Below are positions 29,527 to 43,100 of a stretch of DNA of 64,000 bases, in pieces. A program made the position numbers and the translations under genes. Position 1 is the stretch's first letter, and every line of letters starts with the position of its first letter. Source of the DNA: Cylicocyclus nassatus. Lineage: Eukaryota; Nematoda; Chromadorea; Rhabditida; Strongylidae. The DNA is taken from contig CATQJL010000316.1 of NCBI GenBank assembly GCA_958299035.1, forward strand, positions 90,046,443 to 90,110,442, written 5' to 3'. The notes under the pieces are model-generated. The model had not been told where the DNA came from and made no database searches. It worked only from the letters and a program-made list of their open reading frames with translations.

Positions 29527-31427
29527 GGTTGTAGGCAGGAGTTTCTGGAAACATTGATAGAACACGAAATATTGAGCAAGATCTCTTGAAAAGCGGGACA
29601 AGAAAGTAGATTATGGTCGACGTCTCATGATAAACCACAGCGAAAAACTTCATTTTCAAAGTACGGATTGCACACTTTGGAGAGGTATTGAAGAATCAAA
29701 AATTTAGCTTTTCTTATGCCTATTGTAATTATAAACGTAAAATTCCGTTTATGGTCTTACGGCTTGACGCAAGTTTGGCAAGGTACCTCTGGAAGCGACT
29801 TCCTACATGGGCACTAATTTTGAACGATTTCACATTAGAGGGCGATCTCGAACCCAGGTATAAAAGAAATGCAAGCGCGCTAGACTTCGTTTTTGAGGTT
29901 AAAGAGGGGGTCGTAAAAATTGCTGCACAATCATAGCAAAGCTCCAAGACTTTTACATGGAGTATGCGACTGACATGCGGTAATGCTTCTTCTCACGGAC
30001 GAGCAAAGTTTGAATTTTTTAGGTTGAAATAAACGGATGATTTACTTAGCGCAGAGACAATCATATCACACTGAGATTTGGACCCTTTGTATACAGTATA
30101 CGTTATATAATATACTACGTAGAATATAAATTCTGAAAACGTATGTAACACACTTTTTTCGAATGAAATTTTAGGACGCTGTTCCCGATCCCAGGCGTAT
30201 CTCCATCAAGCATATATTGCCGCAAGCTCTCAAAATTTTTGGAACTGCTTATTCTGCACTTCTTGCGCAGAACAGCCCAAACTGCAAAGAGACTTTTAAG
30301 CATTCCTCTCCCTTTTTGAGCAATTCATACAGCTTCTGATGATATCGCGCCCAAGTGCGAAATCAACGAAACGTATTCGAGGCGCATATTTGCCTGCATT
30401 GACTTACGTCGCTCTTCATGCCTATGACCGTGAAGCGGCTGAGGTCTCTGGACTTGGGGTTTTTCGTAATGATAACGGTATAGCTACCTTGTATATAGTT
30501 TTGGGAGAGTTAACCGTCATAGTCACGTCATAGCTACTGGAGCGCTAAGTAGTCAGGCAAGTTGCAGTATTGCTGTAGTGTTAGTGAGAGTGAAGCATCA
30601 TGTGTGGTTTATCACTTATCATCTCTTCATTTTACTGACTACACTGTTGTGAGACTGCATGCTTTTGATTGGGAGAAGTTGACATGGTAGAAGAATGGAA
30701 TGTATTTAAAGAACGGTTATAGTTTTCTTGGTTATGAGAATAAATTGGTTTGAATTTAGAACAGTGTTGAATATACATGTGCGCGTTCACACACACTCGG
30801 CGCAGTGTGCAGCACATATACAACATTTGTTTACTACACTCAGTAGTAAGAAGAAATTGTACAAACTCATAATACAATTGGAGAAGATACAAAGTTATCA
30901 AAATCAATAATAGGCTTATAACGTATTTTAGTGTAAACACAAGTAAAGAGAATTACTGTTAGATAGAGGACATACTTTATACGATAGACGCCTTTCTCAA
31001 TAATAGTTGTGGTTCATTCTTAAAATCGGGAGGATGAGCTGACTGCGGTCTTTGCGCACACAGGAGCATAAAACACTCATGCAAACAGGCATCAACTTAA
31101 TGTTCAGCGCAGTGACTTCCAGTGTCTAAGTACTAACCCATGTAAGCAGAAAAACCACCCTAGTAGAGACAGAAATCAAGAAATGGGAGTGCGTGCGTGT
31201 CGCGCGTCGCGCCATCGTCACGATTTTTCGAATGCCTCATACTTAAGCTTTGCTCGCGTGATTTACAAGCAGAAAAGAGGCATTCCACAAGAAGCGCCAT
31301 GTAGTCTGCAGATGTCTGACTCAACATTAGCATTTATGGTATACGAATAGGTTGAAAGAATGGTAGCTAATAGTAACTCGGAAAATTTATATAGATTCAA
31401 TAGCACCTATACATTACACCGATACAC

Positions 31428-31607
31428 CGATACATTGACGATGTGCTACACATTTCAGATTTGCAAGAAATTTATCACAATGAACTTATCATAGAAAAAA
31501 CTAATACAAGTGATGCCGAAACCAGCTTTCTGGATCTAAACGTACGAGTATTAGATAACAATATTATATCTATAACAAAACAGATGCATAAAATTTGGAA
31601 GTGCTGA
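31428..31607 (+). pseudogene. Reverse-transcriptase fragment with YIDD motif, duplicate copy
   Basis: Same 58-codon relic as 3051-3230, starting RYIDDVLHISDL, in the second copy of the segmental duplication. Confidence 0.5.
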
Positions 31608-32499
31608 GATATCCAGACTGCCAATCCAACTTTCCCAAATATATCATAAGTAGTACTTTAATACAAAAAAAACACTTAGAATTCAAAGAAACTGTTCAGA
31701 TCACATAAGCTATAAAGACAGACTCTTGTAGTAAGTTTGAGTAAGTTTTGTAGGAAAAATGGTTGGGAAAGGAGAACATTAATCAGAACCTCAAAGGCAG
31801 CAGTTCGCCAAAACCGAACATCCCGAAATCTTGACATGGAAAGTTGCTTGCACCCCAAACATGAGAACAGAGCAGTTCACAGCATGCTGCCCTTGCTTAG
31901 AAAACTGCCTCTAAACCCGTTACGCGCAAGCCATTCTAATACGCGCAAACGAGTTTGCAATTCTCCCTCACCCGCCAGAGAAGGCATGCCGCAATGTTAT
32001 AACTGCAAGGGTCCCAAAACGATTCTGCCTCTCTAGCCATGGCGGGACGCGCTCCATTCGTCCAAATTTAAAATGGGAGACCTTAAGAAATGTGAATTCT
32101 TGCCATTTTTGCCTTCAAATTGGATTTTCGGATTTAGCACCTTGAATTACCTCAGGTAAGCAAAAAAAAACTTCAAGTAGAGAATATGCCGAGCCCTGCC
32201 TTTGAGTCATACCTTAAGAGATAATCCTGCATACTGCGTAAATATGGTTTTGATGTAGCCCTTCATATACCATTGGTCCATGAAATAAGGGAACTCTGGT
32301 TCGATTCAGGATGAGGTCCAGATAAGTAATATGGCTCTATCCAAGATCATTACACATGTAATTTGAATTTCCTCAATTAGGAAATGTTTTAAATTAGCTA
32401 GTAAAGTAATAGCCGCTTTCTTTCGAAATTTGAAATTTGAAATCAAAAGAAAAAGCTCATTGTACTTTAACTTTTAGTAAACATAAACATAACCCTTAA

Positions 32500-33049
32500 A
32501 GGCAGCGTACACCCAAAATTTCACCTTGATGTTTTTGTCATTCTGGGGCCTTTCCGTGCCGCTGATTACAGTTATGTTATTGAGATTCTCCAGAAGTCCC
32601 AAAAAACCCCGATTTCCGGGGATTTCCTCTCTTCAGTGGAGGACAAGTTTCGAACTGCTCGTCCCCTTCGGCATGCCAGCAGCTGCAACAGCATGACAGC
32701 CTGCAGTTGGAACTGCAACTGCTGCATATGCTGTCGTGGTTCGTCGCCCGAAGGAGGCGCACCGAAAAAAGAACTGCACTGTTGCAACTGCAGTTGCAGA
32801 TGTAACAGCACTGCAACAGCAACTGCAACGGCAACTGAAGCTTACGCTGTCGTGGATTCGTCCGGAGGAGGCGGGGTGAAAGAAAAGGGGCGGATTGAGA
32901 GAAAATTGAGGGGGAGGGGGGTTTTCTCCGCTCAGAAGCAACATTGGGAGACCGGACCAACGCAGTTGGTCTTCTTCTGGGCCCAGTATATACACGGTAT
33001 AGAAAGATCTAGAAAATTCGGCAACTTAGATTTTGGGTGTACGCTGCCT
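32500..33049. mobile_element. piggyBac-like MITE (TTAA-flanked), duplicate copy
   Basis: Counterpart of 4938-5485 with the same AGGCAGCGTACACCC ends and TTAA flanks. The CTGCAA-rich interior differs by several substitutions and a short indel. The 217-aa frame across 32636-33289 crosses two MITEs and is not a gene. Confidence 0.85.
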
Positions 33050-33053
33050 TTAA

Positions 33054-33442
33054 AGGCAGTAGGTCGGCAGAATGAGACCCGTGGCAAAACAAGGTCACAG
33101 GGTAGGAGCCCCCATGATGGAACCTATGGGTCAAAGTTCGATCTTTCTCTGCCACTTCCAACCCCGAAATTTCAAAGCGAAGCCAGCGCTCATCTCCTGT
33201 CCTCTGCGAACCCGCCCACCCCATGGACGAGTAACGCGAAGCCCGTCATGGCGAAGACGCAAAGTCGTTGCGGGACCTCGTGCTTATAGCATTGCGGCTG
33301 GCGCTCTGACCGCGGAAGTCACTCGTTCATGGGGTGGGCGGGTTCGGAGAGGTTAGGAGATGAGCGCTACTTCCGCGTTGAAATTTCGGGGGTTAGAAGT
33401 GGCAGAGAAAGATCGAACTTTGGCCCATAGGTCCCATTATGT
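33054..33442. mobile_element. piggyBac-like MITE, right end deleted
   Basis: Counterpart of 5490-5931. The left end AGGCAGTAGGTCGGCAG and both arms are present up to GTCCCATTATG, after which the sequence jumps to DNA matching about 6050 of copy 1. The terminal part of the right arm and about 120 bp beyond it are lost. Confidence 0.75.
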
Positions 33443-36400
33443 GAGAGTGTTGAGATGTCAGTCACGCATTATAACCAGTATTTCCTTACCTTTTACACTT
33501 CAGGTATTCATAAATCTCTTGTCTCTATTCATAGCTTTCAACCTACATAGAGGAACACATAACTTTCTCTGTGATCAAGCCAACTTTTACTATTTTTGCA
33601 GCTTTCTTGGGAACTATCGAAGAGGGGCACCAAGAAAGCTACTCCACTGGTCTAGTTCTAAGCCCCGAAACCGTTGAGTGTAAAAAAGTAAAATCAATTT
33701 CGAACTTATGTTTAAAGATCTCATTGAATTAGTTTCTTTTTCTGTTCTCCTTTAGGTTTGATATATCACCTATTCGTTGACTACACGGACTGGACACCAT
33801 TGCGGAGCAGCGCCGTCAGCTAAAAAGCATGCCCCAGTACAAATCCGCCATTGTACAAATTGTGCTCTCGCAACAAGCCCGTATGCACGTACCTCCCCGC
33901 TGGGGAGGGGAGGGGAGCTAAATCCCCAGAGAACGATCCCCTTTCTTGAACCCCGCTATGCCAGAGGGGAGGGGAGCGATCCCCTCCCCTGCATCTACAG
34001 CGGGGATGGTGTAATTGTGGCAGTCGCATCTAGCTCACGGCTAAAAGACCTCGCCAAAAAAGCTATCTTCAGACAATTTTTGTGTACAAGAATGACTTTT
34101 GCAATAAAATGTACAAGAATAGTAATTTCGAGTGCCTTTGCTCCTTTTCTCCGTTTTCTCCTTTTTCTTCTTTCATCCCTCCCATTATATCTCCGTCGGT
34201 CTCTTCTTCTTTTCCTTATCACTGGTTCTAAGGCTTTGTTCTACTCGTTACGTGCTTTCATAGTAATAATGTTGATTTTCAAGGTAGTGATTCTATTTTC
34301 GTGTTATAGTTTCCTATCAATTGTGTTGTGGCTTACTTCTCTCATAAAAGAATTAATGAATGTGCAGTTTTGTAGTTTCTGTGGGTTTTTTTTCAGTGTT
34401 TGCTAGCCGTTTCTTTGCGGTGTTATTTCGCTGCCACAAATTCCGTAGTTGATTTCAGGGGTATCGATCGGGCGAAACCCAGCGGGGATCCCTTGATCAT
34501 CCTTTGACCATACAGCTGATTAAACACATTGTATTTATCGTATTAATGATATATTGCCTTATCATCTTATCGTAACAAAGCTGCCTTGAAAAAATCTAGA
34601 AAGTAGCAAATTTGCTCAATTCTGAGTAGAGATCCCCAGCGGAGTGATCCTCTCCCCAGCGTTCCCCTCGTGCATAGCAGGGATGGCTGCCGGGGATCAT
34701 TCCCTTGAGGAAATGGACGGTATGTCGCTAATAGCTACAGCCTCCATGAAGATCTGGCACAATTTGCGGATTCTGTTATGCGTAGAAATTCTGACTTGAG
34801 TGCCGCAGCATACCCCCCCCCCCCTCTTTTTTTCTGCAGCATGATGTCTTACCCATTCACTGCACAGACATCTTGGCTTCTACTGTTAAACATCTTTACG
34901 CTGAAATGGGGCAGCACGGGAAAATGTGAGCAACATTCATGAAAACAGCAGGAATTAGAGGGTGTAAGAATTATCAATTTTGGTGCACGGAGCGCAATCA
35001 CAGCAGACACGCATACCGCAGCGACTAAAGAGTTGCCGATGACAAAATAAAATGACTAGCTGTCAAAAGATGAGAACGGAGGAAAATTACTATAGAATAG
35101 CGGAAGCGAAGTGATCCCCCCTCTCGATCCCCTTTGTGCATAAGGGGGTTTACTTCCCCTGCTCCCAGGAGATCCCTTCTCCGATATTGTTTTTGTGCAT
35201 ACGGGGGTTCGCGTGGGGAGGGGAGGGGAGCCCCAGCGGGGATCATCTCAGGGTTGGGCCAGACTGCGCGGCGTACGCCGCGTATGCTCCTATGATGAAA
35301 TATACCGGGCGTACGCTGCGTACGGCGCGTGCGCCGTTCCCTGCAAAGTCCGGCTCAACCCTCAACGATGAAACGCACATCCCTTCCTCGCGGAGATGTA
35401 CGTGCATACAAGCCTTAGTCTATTTTATTTTGGAGGTCAACCGTCTTCTTACACTAAAGTTAATGAATTCATTTTAAAAAGTACTGATTATCTTACACAA
35501 CAGTGCTGAGAATGCTTCCGAGAAAAAAGATGATATACCGGAGTTACGAAAGTTACTACAAGTCGAAAGTTGAAGTTTATCAAAAATCTCAGATTTTGTT
35601 CTTATTAAAAACATGCTTATTGTTAGCACTTAAGTGTTGGTCAAAGCTATTAAACAAAAGTCATTCTATTTGCTTTGAAAACAGAGTTTCTTGTAGAGCA
35701 GAATTGGAACTGTACAAGTACTTTGCCGTAATCTAACGCTTGAGCGACGACAAAAAGAAAAATCCACCAACCTATGGGAATCTAGTACCTCAATGCAACT
35801 TCATTGCCTATTCCATGATCACTTTTAGCTGAGAGCGCTTCTATCTCCATTCAAAAAGTGTGCACAATTTGTATGTATTGTATTGCACTGTAAAATCAAA
35901 ACACTTTGATCAGCTACAGATGATGCTGTACGTAGTTACGAAACTATTTTTATCTTTACTTCTGATACTATCGCTTGTCTTTACACCCAAGTCATTCTGT
36001 AGAAGCTGCATTGCTGTAGATTTCTGTCTACAATTCTAAATCAGCTTACAGTTTCTGCTCTTCGAACACTTCCAGAAAATAATGCAGCAAAGTGGCATTA
36101 ATCACCAGACAAATTGCCGCTTGGCACTTAAGATCTAATAATGGAAAGATATTTGGTTGAAGTGGCCTTTTAATATAACATTTGAAAAAACCCCCATTTG
36201 GAAGGCATAAAATGCTGATCCAACTTTCTCATCTGCGGAGCTTTTTTGGGAGCGAAGTTAGGAGGGGCCTCCGGAGCAAAATGCTGAATGCGTAGTGTGG
36301 GGAGAATAACTTATTGAACTTTTTCTAGCCTAAATGAAGCAATGATGGGCGGAGGTAATTTCAAATTCAAGTTGTTTATTGCATAGAGTGCCCTGACAAT

Positions 36401-36619
36401 TATCACGGCTGCACTCGCCAAAAGAAGATTCAACACTGGTAAGGTGTTTGAGCGATCAGTTTTTTGCTTCAATAAACGCTCATAACTCTTCGCTCGAAAA
36501 CACTTCGCAAATACGGAGAGGTTTGAAATTGGCTGCTCACTCCTTGCAAGACATTATACAGCACATTTCGAATGGCCACCTCTAAACATCATTTCCTCGT
36601 AAGAATAAGCTGAAGAGAA

Positions 36620-38197
36620 GTGTTGTTTATGGCGAATTGCTTTTCTCCCGTGTTGCGGTTGCTCTCAGACAGTTCCTACAAGGCTCCAGCACAGGCAAAA
36701 TTGTTCTATCATTTGAAAATTATGTGTTATCAAGAATAGGATGGCTAGTGGAATTGACAAATGATGATGAGGTGATGTAAACCTGATTTTACGTTCGCTA
36801 AACGCGGAGGAAGAAGTTTCTTAAGCAAAAAAATGACTGTAGTGCAAGAGCACGAAGGACAGTCCTCCAAGCTCTCAAGTGACGCAATAATGGAGTCAGA
36901 GCATTCTATGCTACAACTCACGCCGGATATCCCCCCCCCCCACCTTGTTTCGTTTAGATGCTATGAAACTGTAAGGCTATTCTCGTGAGTCCGTCAATGT
37001 TGGATCAACGTGACTTGACGATTTGCCATATGTATACAGATTTATCGCGCGCGGCTATCAAATGCATATGCGAGTAACTTTTATAAACTGTATCAGACCC
37101 CCGAACTCTCGCCCAAGAAAGGCGTGCTTACGAGTAATATGAAGGGGGCCTCTGCATTGCCAAGTTGCGCAGGGACAAGAATTGTATGTGTATGCTTTAG
37201 GCTTAAAGATAGATTGAACGAATTACATGTTCAAATTTTGCCCGGCCCAATGGCTATCGTCTTATGGCGAATATCAAGCCAAAATAACTCCGGGGACAGT
37301 ATCATATTTAAATTTATTCTCTTGCAAAAAATTTGCTTCTCTTAAAGTCACTGGCCTTGCATGAAAAGCTCCAGATATAAGTATTCGTGATTCATTCGTG
37401 ATAGTCAGCAATTTGCAGTGAGTTTCAAAACGATCATGATGCTAGAATGAGGAGAGATTGATAGTAGACCCATGCGAACCTCTACGAAACAGAGGTGACG
37501 CACTGTTTGCAAAATAATGAGCATAATTTTTCCTGTCCATCTGTCATGAAAACATCGAAAGTGTTTCACAGTACTCGGAAGCATGCGAGGGTCCCACAGC
37601 GAGGAAGGTATTTATTCATCGGTGCAGAAAATAGAGATGTAATTTCAGTAGCACGCTAGCAGTACGTAAGTTTACCTGTCGTTCAATAATGGTGTTTGCG
37701 AAGCAGAGCTGACTCGCTAGTTCTATCACTATGCTCATTAATGACCTTGTAGACTGTGCATGAATCGGTTCGAATTTATATCGAAAATCAAAAATTGAAT
37801 ATCTTCCATTTGTATCTTAATGAATTACAAACTTCTTCGCTAAAAACTAGCACAAGCAAACGTATAATGATGCCGATATCATCCACGCAACTTAGGCAAA
37901 ACAAAAAAGCAAATTATTCTCCACGGCGAGAAAAGTTTGTCCAATGCTTTCCGGTGAAGCACGTAGTTACAAAATTCAAAAAGTTGAATAACAGCGAATA
38001 TTGAGAGGAAGCATCCAAAGTAATTGTACTGGACACTTCACTGATCAGGATATGACGTTCGAAATGAGCTGGAAAGCATTATAGCAAGTCTCTGCACTCG
38101 CAAATGTCTAGACACTTAATTGCCGTAATATAAATCGGACAGCTTATTTATGAAACAAAGCTTCGATAAAAACAAGGATATCGAAGCTGTTACTTGC
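36620..38197. other. No supported gene
   Basis: Unique DNA after the duplication end, with an 11-C run at 36931-36941. An 82-aa plus frame (37756-38004) and a minus-strand stretch near 37690-37750 with a possible donor are the only protein-like pieces; neither matches a family I know. Confidence 0.4.
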
Positions 38198-38520
38198 TTA
38201 GAAAAGGAGTGAGTCATTCGCCTTGAACTTGGAAAAGGTCAACGTGTATGATTCCAAATAAGCTGTCCTTGCTTCGTCAACGATTCTGTTGCTATTACTG
38301 CAGAATGCTCTTAGATTTGTCGCAATCATGATGCATGTGATAGTAGGATGATTGTCCGCTAACGGAAGTTGTAGCGTTTCACGTCGTACCAAAACATACC
38401 TTCACATAGAAATACGTATTCTGGTGTTCTTACCACCTTAACGAAAAGCGACGAGATCAGCACATAGGCGATGCTGCTGAGCTCACAACCATGTGAGTGA
38501 ATGAAGTGGAAAAAGTGAAC
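38198..38520 (-). CDS. Possible two-exon gene fragment of unknown family
   Basis: Two minus-strand exons can be joined: 38520-38400 (acceptor CTACTAG, donor GAAG then GTATGT) and 38358-38198 (acceptor CCGTTAG, ending at a stop), with a 41-nt intron and matching phase 1. The product contains VHFFHFIHSHGCELSSIAYV, one likely membrane segment, then TPEYVFLCE and ARTAYLESYTLTFSKFKAND. I do not recognise the family; a chemoreceptor fragment is possible but unproven. No further exons were found upstream. Confidence 0.28.
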
Positions 38521-38797
38521 CTAGTAGATTATTGCAAGCATCAAAAAATGCGTTCATAGTTTTTTTAAGCCGAAAAGTAGATTTTGCATTTTCTTGCACC
38601 AACTATCTCGGGGGTTCATGTGTGAGATTTAGAAACCGAAGAAGGCTATGGAGTTCCAACTGTAAACTGCTCACAAAGGCTCAAAAAGCCGGTACAGACC
38701 ATGAATATGTATCCTTATGGAGTGGTTTTTGACTTTGCGATGTTGTCAGTGCTCCTGATCGGCTCTGGACGAACAAAATGATTTATGATGTTGCAGA

Positions 38798-39118
38798 CAG
38801 GGCCTGGCACCAGCTGGCACGGGGCAAGCTGGATATCGTTTTTGGGGCAAAAAGCAAAGGGGGTTTCGTTTTTGTGGGTGAAGACATACGCAAAATTGGC
38901 GACGACGACCTTTTTTTTTTTTTTTTTTTTTTTAGTCGACGTTTCGTTTTTTGGGGGATTTTGGGGATTTTTTTAGGATTTTAGAGGGGATATCGTTGAG
39001 GATCAAAGGGGACTTCGTAAAATTTCCCAAAAGTCAAGGGGGACTTCGTAAAAATTGGCAAATTTCAAAGGGGACTTCGTTTTCAAAATTCCCTGGTGCC
39101 AGCTCGTGCCGAGCCCTG
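38798..39118. mobile_element. hAT-type MITE
   Basis: 321 bp with ends CAGGGCCTGGCACCAGCTGG and inverse CCTGGTGCCAGCTCGTGCC...CCCTG, and an exact 8-bp target duplication, GTTGCAGA, at 38790-38797 and 39119-39126. It contains a long T run (about 38911-38933). The ends resemble those of the element at 48000-49415. Open frames inside are not genes. Confidence 0.9.
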
Positions 39119-40186
39119 GTTGCAGAGCCAAAAGAAAGTCTCCGAATTGAGCACGTTTTTTCGGATTCCGATTATTGTTCGCACTCCCTACGTTAGTTTA
39201 CATCTTTCTCTTTTCTCCGATCAATGAAAAAAAAAACGTTTACTCTTCCCGCGAGCAGTACGCATCAATCTTTTCAAATCTATCTCTACACTGCCAAAGG
39301 TAGTTAGCAAAGTTTTAGGTGTTCTATATTCTGCTGAAACTAGCATAAGAAGTTTCACTTTGACATGTAACTGGGGACGGAATCTCATTATTATGTTGTT
39401 ACGCCAATACTATTATCCTCTGAGAGGAAGTGAGTGTGATGGTAGTGAAAATCGTGGCTGGAGATTTTGAAATTGCTTCATTTCGTAGTTGCTTGCCTAA
39501 AGCAATGCTTAGATGAGCTCATATGCCCACAGAATTAATCTGGAGAAGTAGAAAGGAAGGCAGGTAAAAGGAAAACACAAGAAAAGGCAGGTGAGATACC
39601 GTGCCCAGAAACATTGGTTTCGCTGGAATTACAAGTACACAGCTTCACTTAAGAAAGACTGGATGAGATTCCAGAAACTAAGCTAGGTTTCTGAGGGCTA
39701 CAATACGATTAAAAAATAGGATGGAGGGTCTGCTTAATTCTGACGGACAAAATGCGGATGCATCTGATTAGAAAGTAGTCTTTGCAGCGTTGTCAGTTTT
39801 TAGAGTTATCTCGTTAATGTGAAATGTTAATGAAGTAAATGTGATCTTGCTGGTCGCAAAATTGAAAAATCCAATTCTGATTATTACAGATAGAACTGCA
39901 GCTATTACTCAAAGGTCAAAAAATTACACTTTTTTTACAAATTGCAGTTTTCAAAATTCTGGTCTCGTTTACAACAAAATTACAACTATATTAGATATGC
40001 TCAATCTCAGAGACTCTTAAACGTCCATCTAACCTAGCTCACTTTCATCAGACATGAGAAGATGAATTATGGGAGAAAAAGGTTTCATGTCAAAGTAATA
40101 CGACAGTGTGGACAGTGTGGCAACTTGATTGTGTGTTGCAGATAACATAATAAGCATTCCTTGAAGAGGTTTTATTCTGTAGACAG
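39119..40186. other. No gene seen; region 3' of gene B
   Basis: No supported coding or repeat structure. A stretch near 39890-40110 resembles DNA downstream of gene C (about 57760-57990, for example TTTACAACAAAAT), so part of it belongs to the B/C duplication. Confidence 0.5.
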
Positions 40187-43100
40187 TCACGTCCACATCT
40201 TAGAATACCCACTAAAGTAGACGTCATCTTTTCTTATAACCGCTTGGGTAGCTTGGTTCAGTCTAGTCGTTTTCAAACGTTTTGAATACTTTGTGATAAA
40301 CCACATCATGATTTGTGAGATTGCCGTATATACAGGAATAATCTGCAAATCGCTACTGAGGTATTTCTAAAGCATTATTTTTAAGCTTACGTAGGTGAGG
40401 GAGAACAGCATTCGGAATGTGACATACTCGAATTTTCCCACATTGCTAGAGAGAAATGTAGAAAGAATTGTGAAAAATATGTAGCATAGGCTATGGAATA
40501 CGGCGTGAGGTAGGAGTAATCTGATCACAGTGTAATTTTCGTTCAGTTGATAAGAGGACGTAAGATCGAAATGCTTTCTGAAAATAATAATAGTTTCGTA
40601 ACATGTGTAACAAGATATATGCAGAAACACCTACTTTTTTACGGCCATTCGATTTGTAGTGAATAGAAGCACAACGCCGATCAACGCAGTTATGCTAACT
40701 CCGCAAAGAATGATGTATATTGTAGCCGATCTTGCTAATGTAGCTGGCGTAGACGAAGAGCAGTACGGTTTGTCTGAGTATTCTGCTCTACGTAAAGCCC
40801 ATGCGGTGAGAGCGAACGCAGCCAGGACCTACATGCACAAGATGAGATTGGCCTCTTATGATCAGGGCACCTACCGAGAACGCAGCAAGGGCGAAACCTA
40901 GTTCTCCTCCGAACTTTTCGTACTTCTTGCGTTTCCACAAAGCTACACAGCGTTCGGTAACCATTGCAACCTGTCAATATAACCTCTTCGTAAAATGATG
41001 CACGACTGTACACAACAAACCTGCAAATTCGCAAAGCATACCATGCAGAAAATTAAGGAAAATCGTAAGAAAAAACAAGTGTCGGCAGGAACCGCAAAGT
41101 GACAAAAGTCGGATATTGTGAGATACTCGAACATTTGATAGCCCTGGAAGACTTATATAAAGAGAAGAAAAAGAAATTAGGTGATCCTCTTTCATCTAAC
41201 AATCAGGCCCGTATGCACCCCCCCCCCCCCCTTTACGAAGCGCGGGCGCACAATAAATAAATATTAGGTTGGCACATAAGTTTTGCAACTTTTTCCGTAA
41301 CTTTTTTCCTATTTTATATAGCAATCTCATTTTGTGGCATCATGTAGATCGTGATGTAAGCTGCAAGTCTGCGCAAACCGTTTGATTTTTGATAACGTAG
41401 TACAAAAAATCTAAGCATTTTTTGAAAACTGCTGAAAATCGAGGTTTCACGATTTTTTGGCAAACATGAAGCCCTGATTCAAACATATGAAAAAGCGATT
41501 ATAGGCAACATGTAGCTGAAAGTTGGCACATTGGAATCAGTGAAAAAGAAATGAAATTTAAACACAAATTAAGGTGGGGCGCCTTTGAGAAGTTGAACAA
41601 GTCAAATGCGTCAAGTTTTGAAGGCAATTTGTCAATAACTAAGCTGCGAAAAGTCAGAATTCGCTATAACTTTGCACTATAGGGTAATCCTATGCGGTAA
41701 AAACGAATATCATATTCATTTGCCGCTAAAATGAAATTCATTTTTTGATCTCACGAACGAGGCCTTTTCATGCGAAACGGATCTCATTTTTGTGATCAGC
41801 ATGTCAAATAAGCCCTATAGGCCAAGTTTCAGCAAGATCTGATGCATTCTAAAATTTTTCCCATAGTACCGTAAACCTACCGTAATCCTCACATAAGATG
41901 GTAAAATTCGGCAAAAATGTGTGCATTAGAAGCTTACATCATATTCCTTATATTGCCAAAAGATCAATGCGCTACGTTCAAATAGACAAAAGTTATATAA
42001 AAAGTTGCATTACTTATGTGCCAACCTAATAGTATTGACAAATTATTATTCTCCGGCTTTTTAATAGCAAAAAGAAGAGCAAAAGCAGACAAGGAGTTTA
42101 CAACGTTACAACAAAGAGAAAAACGGCAAAGCAACAGGCCTTGACGACATCCCCGGCTAGTTGTGGAAGGAGTGCGGCCAAGCTGGAGTTTAACACGTCT
42201 TTTTCAACCGAATAGTAGAATGCGTGAATTTTCCGAGGGATTGGCGCAAGAGCACAATGATACTAGTATGGAAGAACAAGGGGGATATCGGAGGAGTCTG
42301 CTCTACAAACCGGCATACGCGTCTCACCTGCCACGCGCTGAAGATATTTAAAAAGTGCTGGAAGCAAGACTTCGTAACATCATAGAGCAGCCAATCAATG
42401 TAGATTCGTGAACTAATATAGCACGACGGAAGCCATCCACACTGCCAGAATGATGCGCGAACGATGCAGGGAAAGACAATGTGAAGTCACGACGCATTCC
42501 CAGGTCTTGAGAAGGCATTCGAGTACCGCAAGAGATAATATAGTGGCCATTGCAAGACGCATGATATCAGAGGATTGTGTACGATGATCCAATACAAAGA
42601 TGTAGGAAGCACAGGTTTTCTACTCCCACCGTTTCTGTTCATCACCGCGATGAGTGCAATAAGTCAAAGATGGTCATACGGCAACGGCGTGGGCACTCAT
42701 GTATGCCGATGTAATCCTAGTAGGGGGAAGCAGGCAAGAACTACAGTTAGATGTGCAGGAATGGAAAAATCAGTTTGAGGATTGAACGGACAACCATGAC
42801 AGAGTATATGGAGAAGCTCAAACACCTGAAACCATCCGGATCAGAACCTCTAAATAAGGCAGACACTGAACTCCTTGAGGGGTATGACAAGTTTCAGCAA
42901 TCAATCGATAGCTGTCTAAAGTGCAGTCGCCCACGCGACTGGCGACGGAGGATGTTATACTCCTCGAGGAGTATAGCGCTTGCCTAAGAAGATCAACCTT
43001 TCAAGTACCTGGGAAGTCGTATTCTCCGCAGTGGTAGTCGCCATGACGAAATAATTGGTATGATGAAAGCAGCATGGATGGAAAGGACAATGACAGGAAT

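Noticed and set aside
32636..33289. 217-aa plus-strand open frame (and the related 153-aa frame at 5132-5593)
   Set aside because: It crosses two piggyBac-like MITEs and a hexamer repeat; the frame is not kept in the duplicate copy.
33777..34406. 209-aa plus-strand open frame
   Set aside because: The matching frame in copy 1 (6437-6937) has different ends and indels; low-complexity hydrophobic end, no conserved domain.
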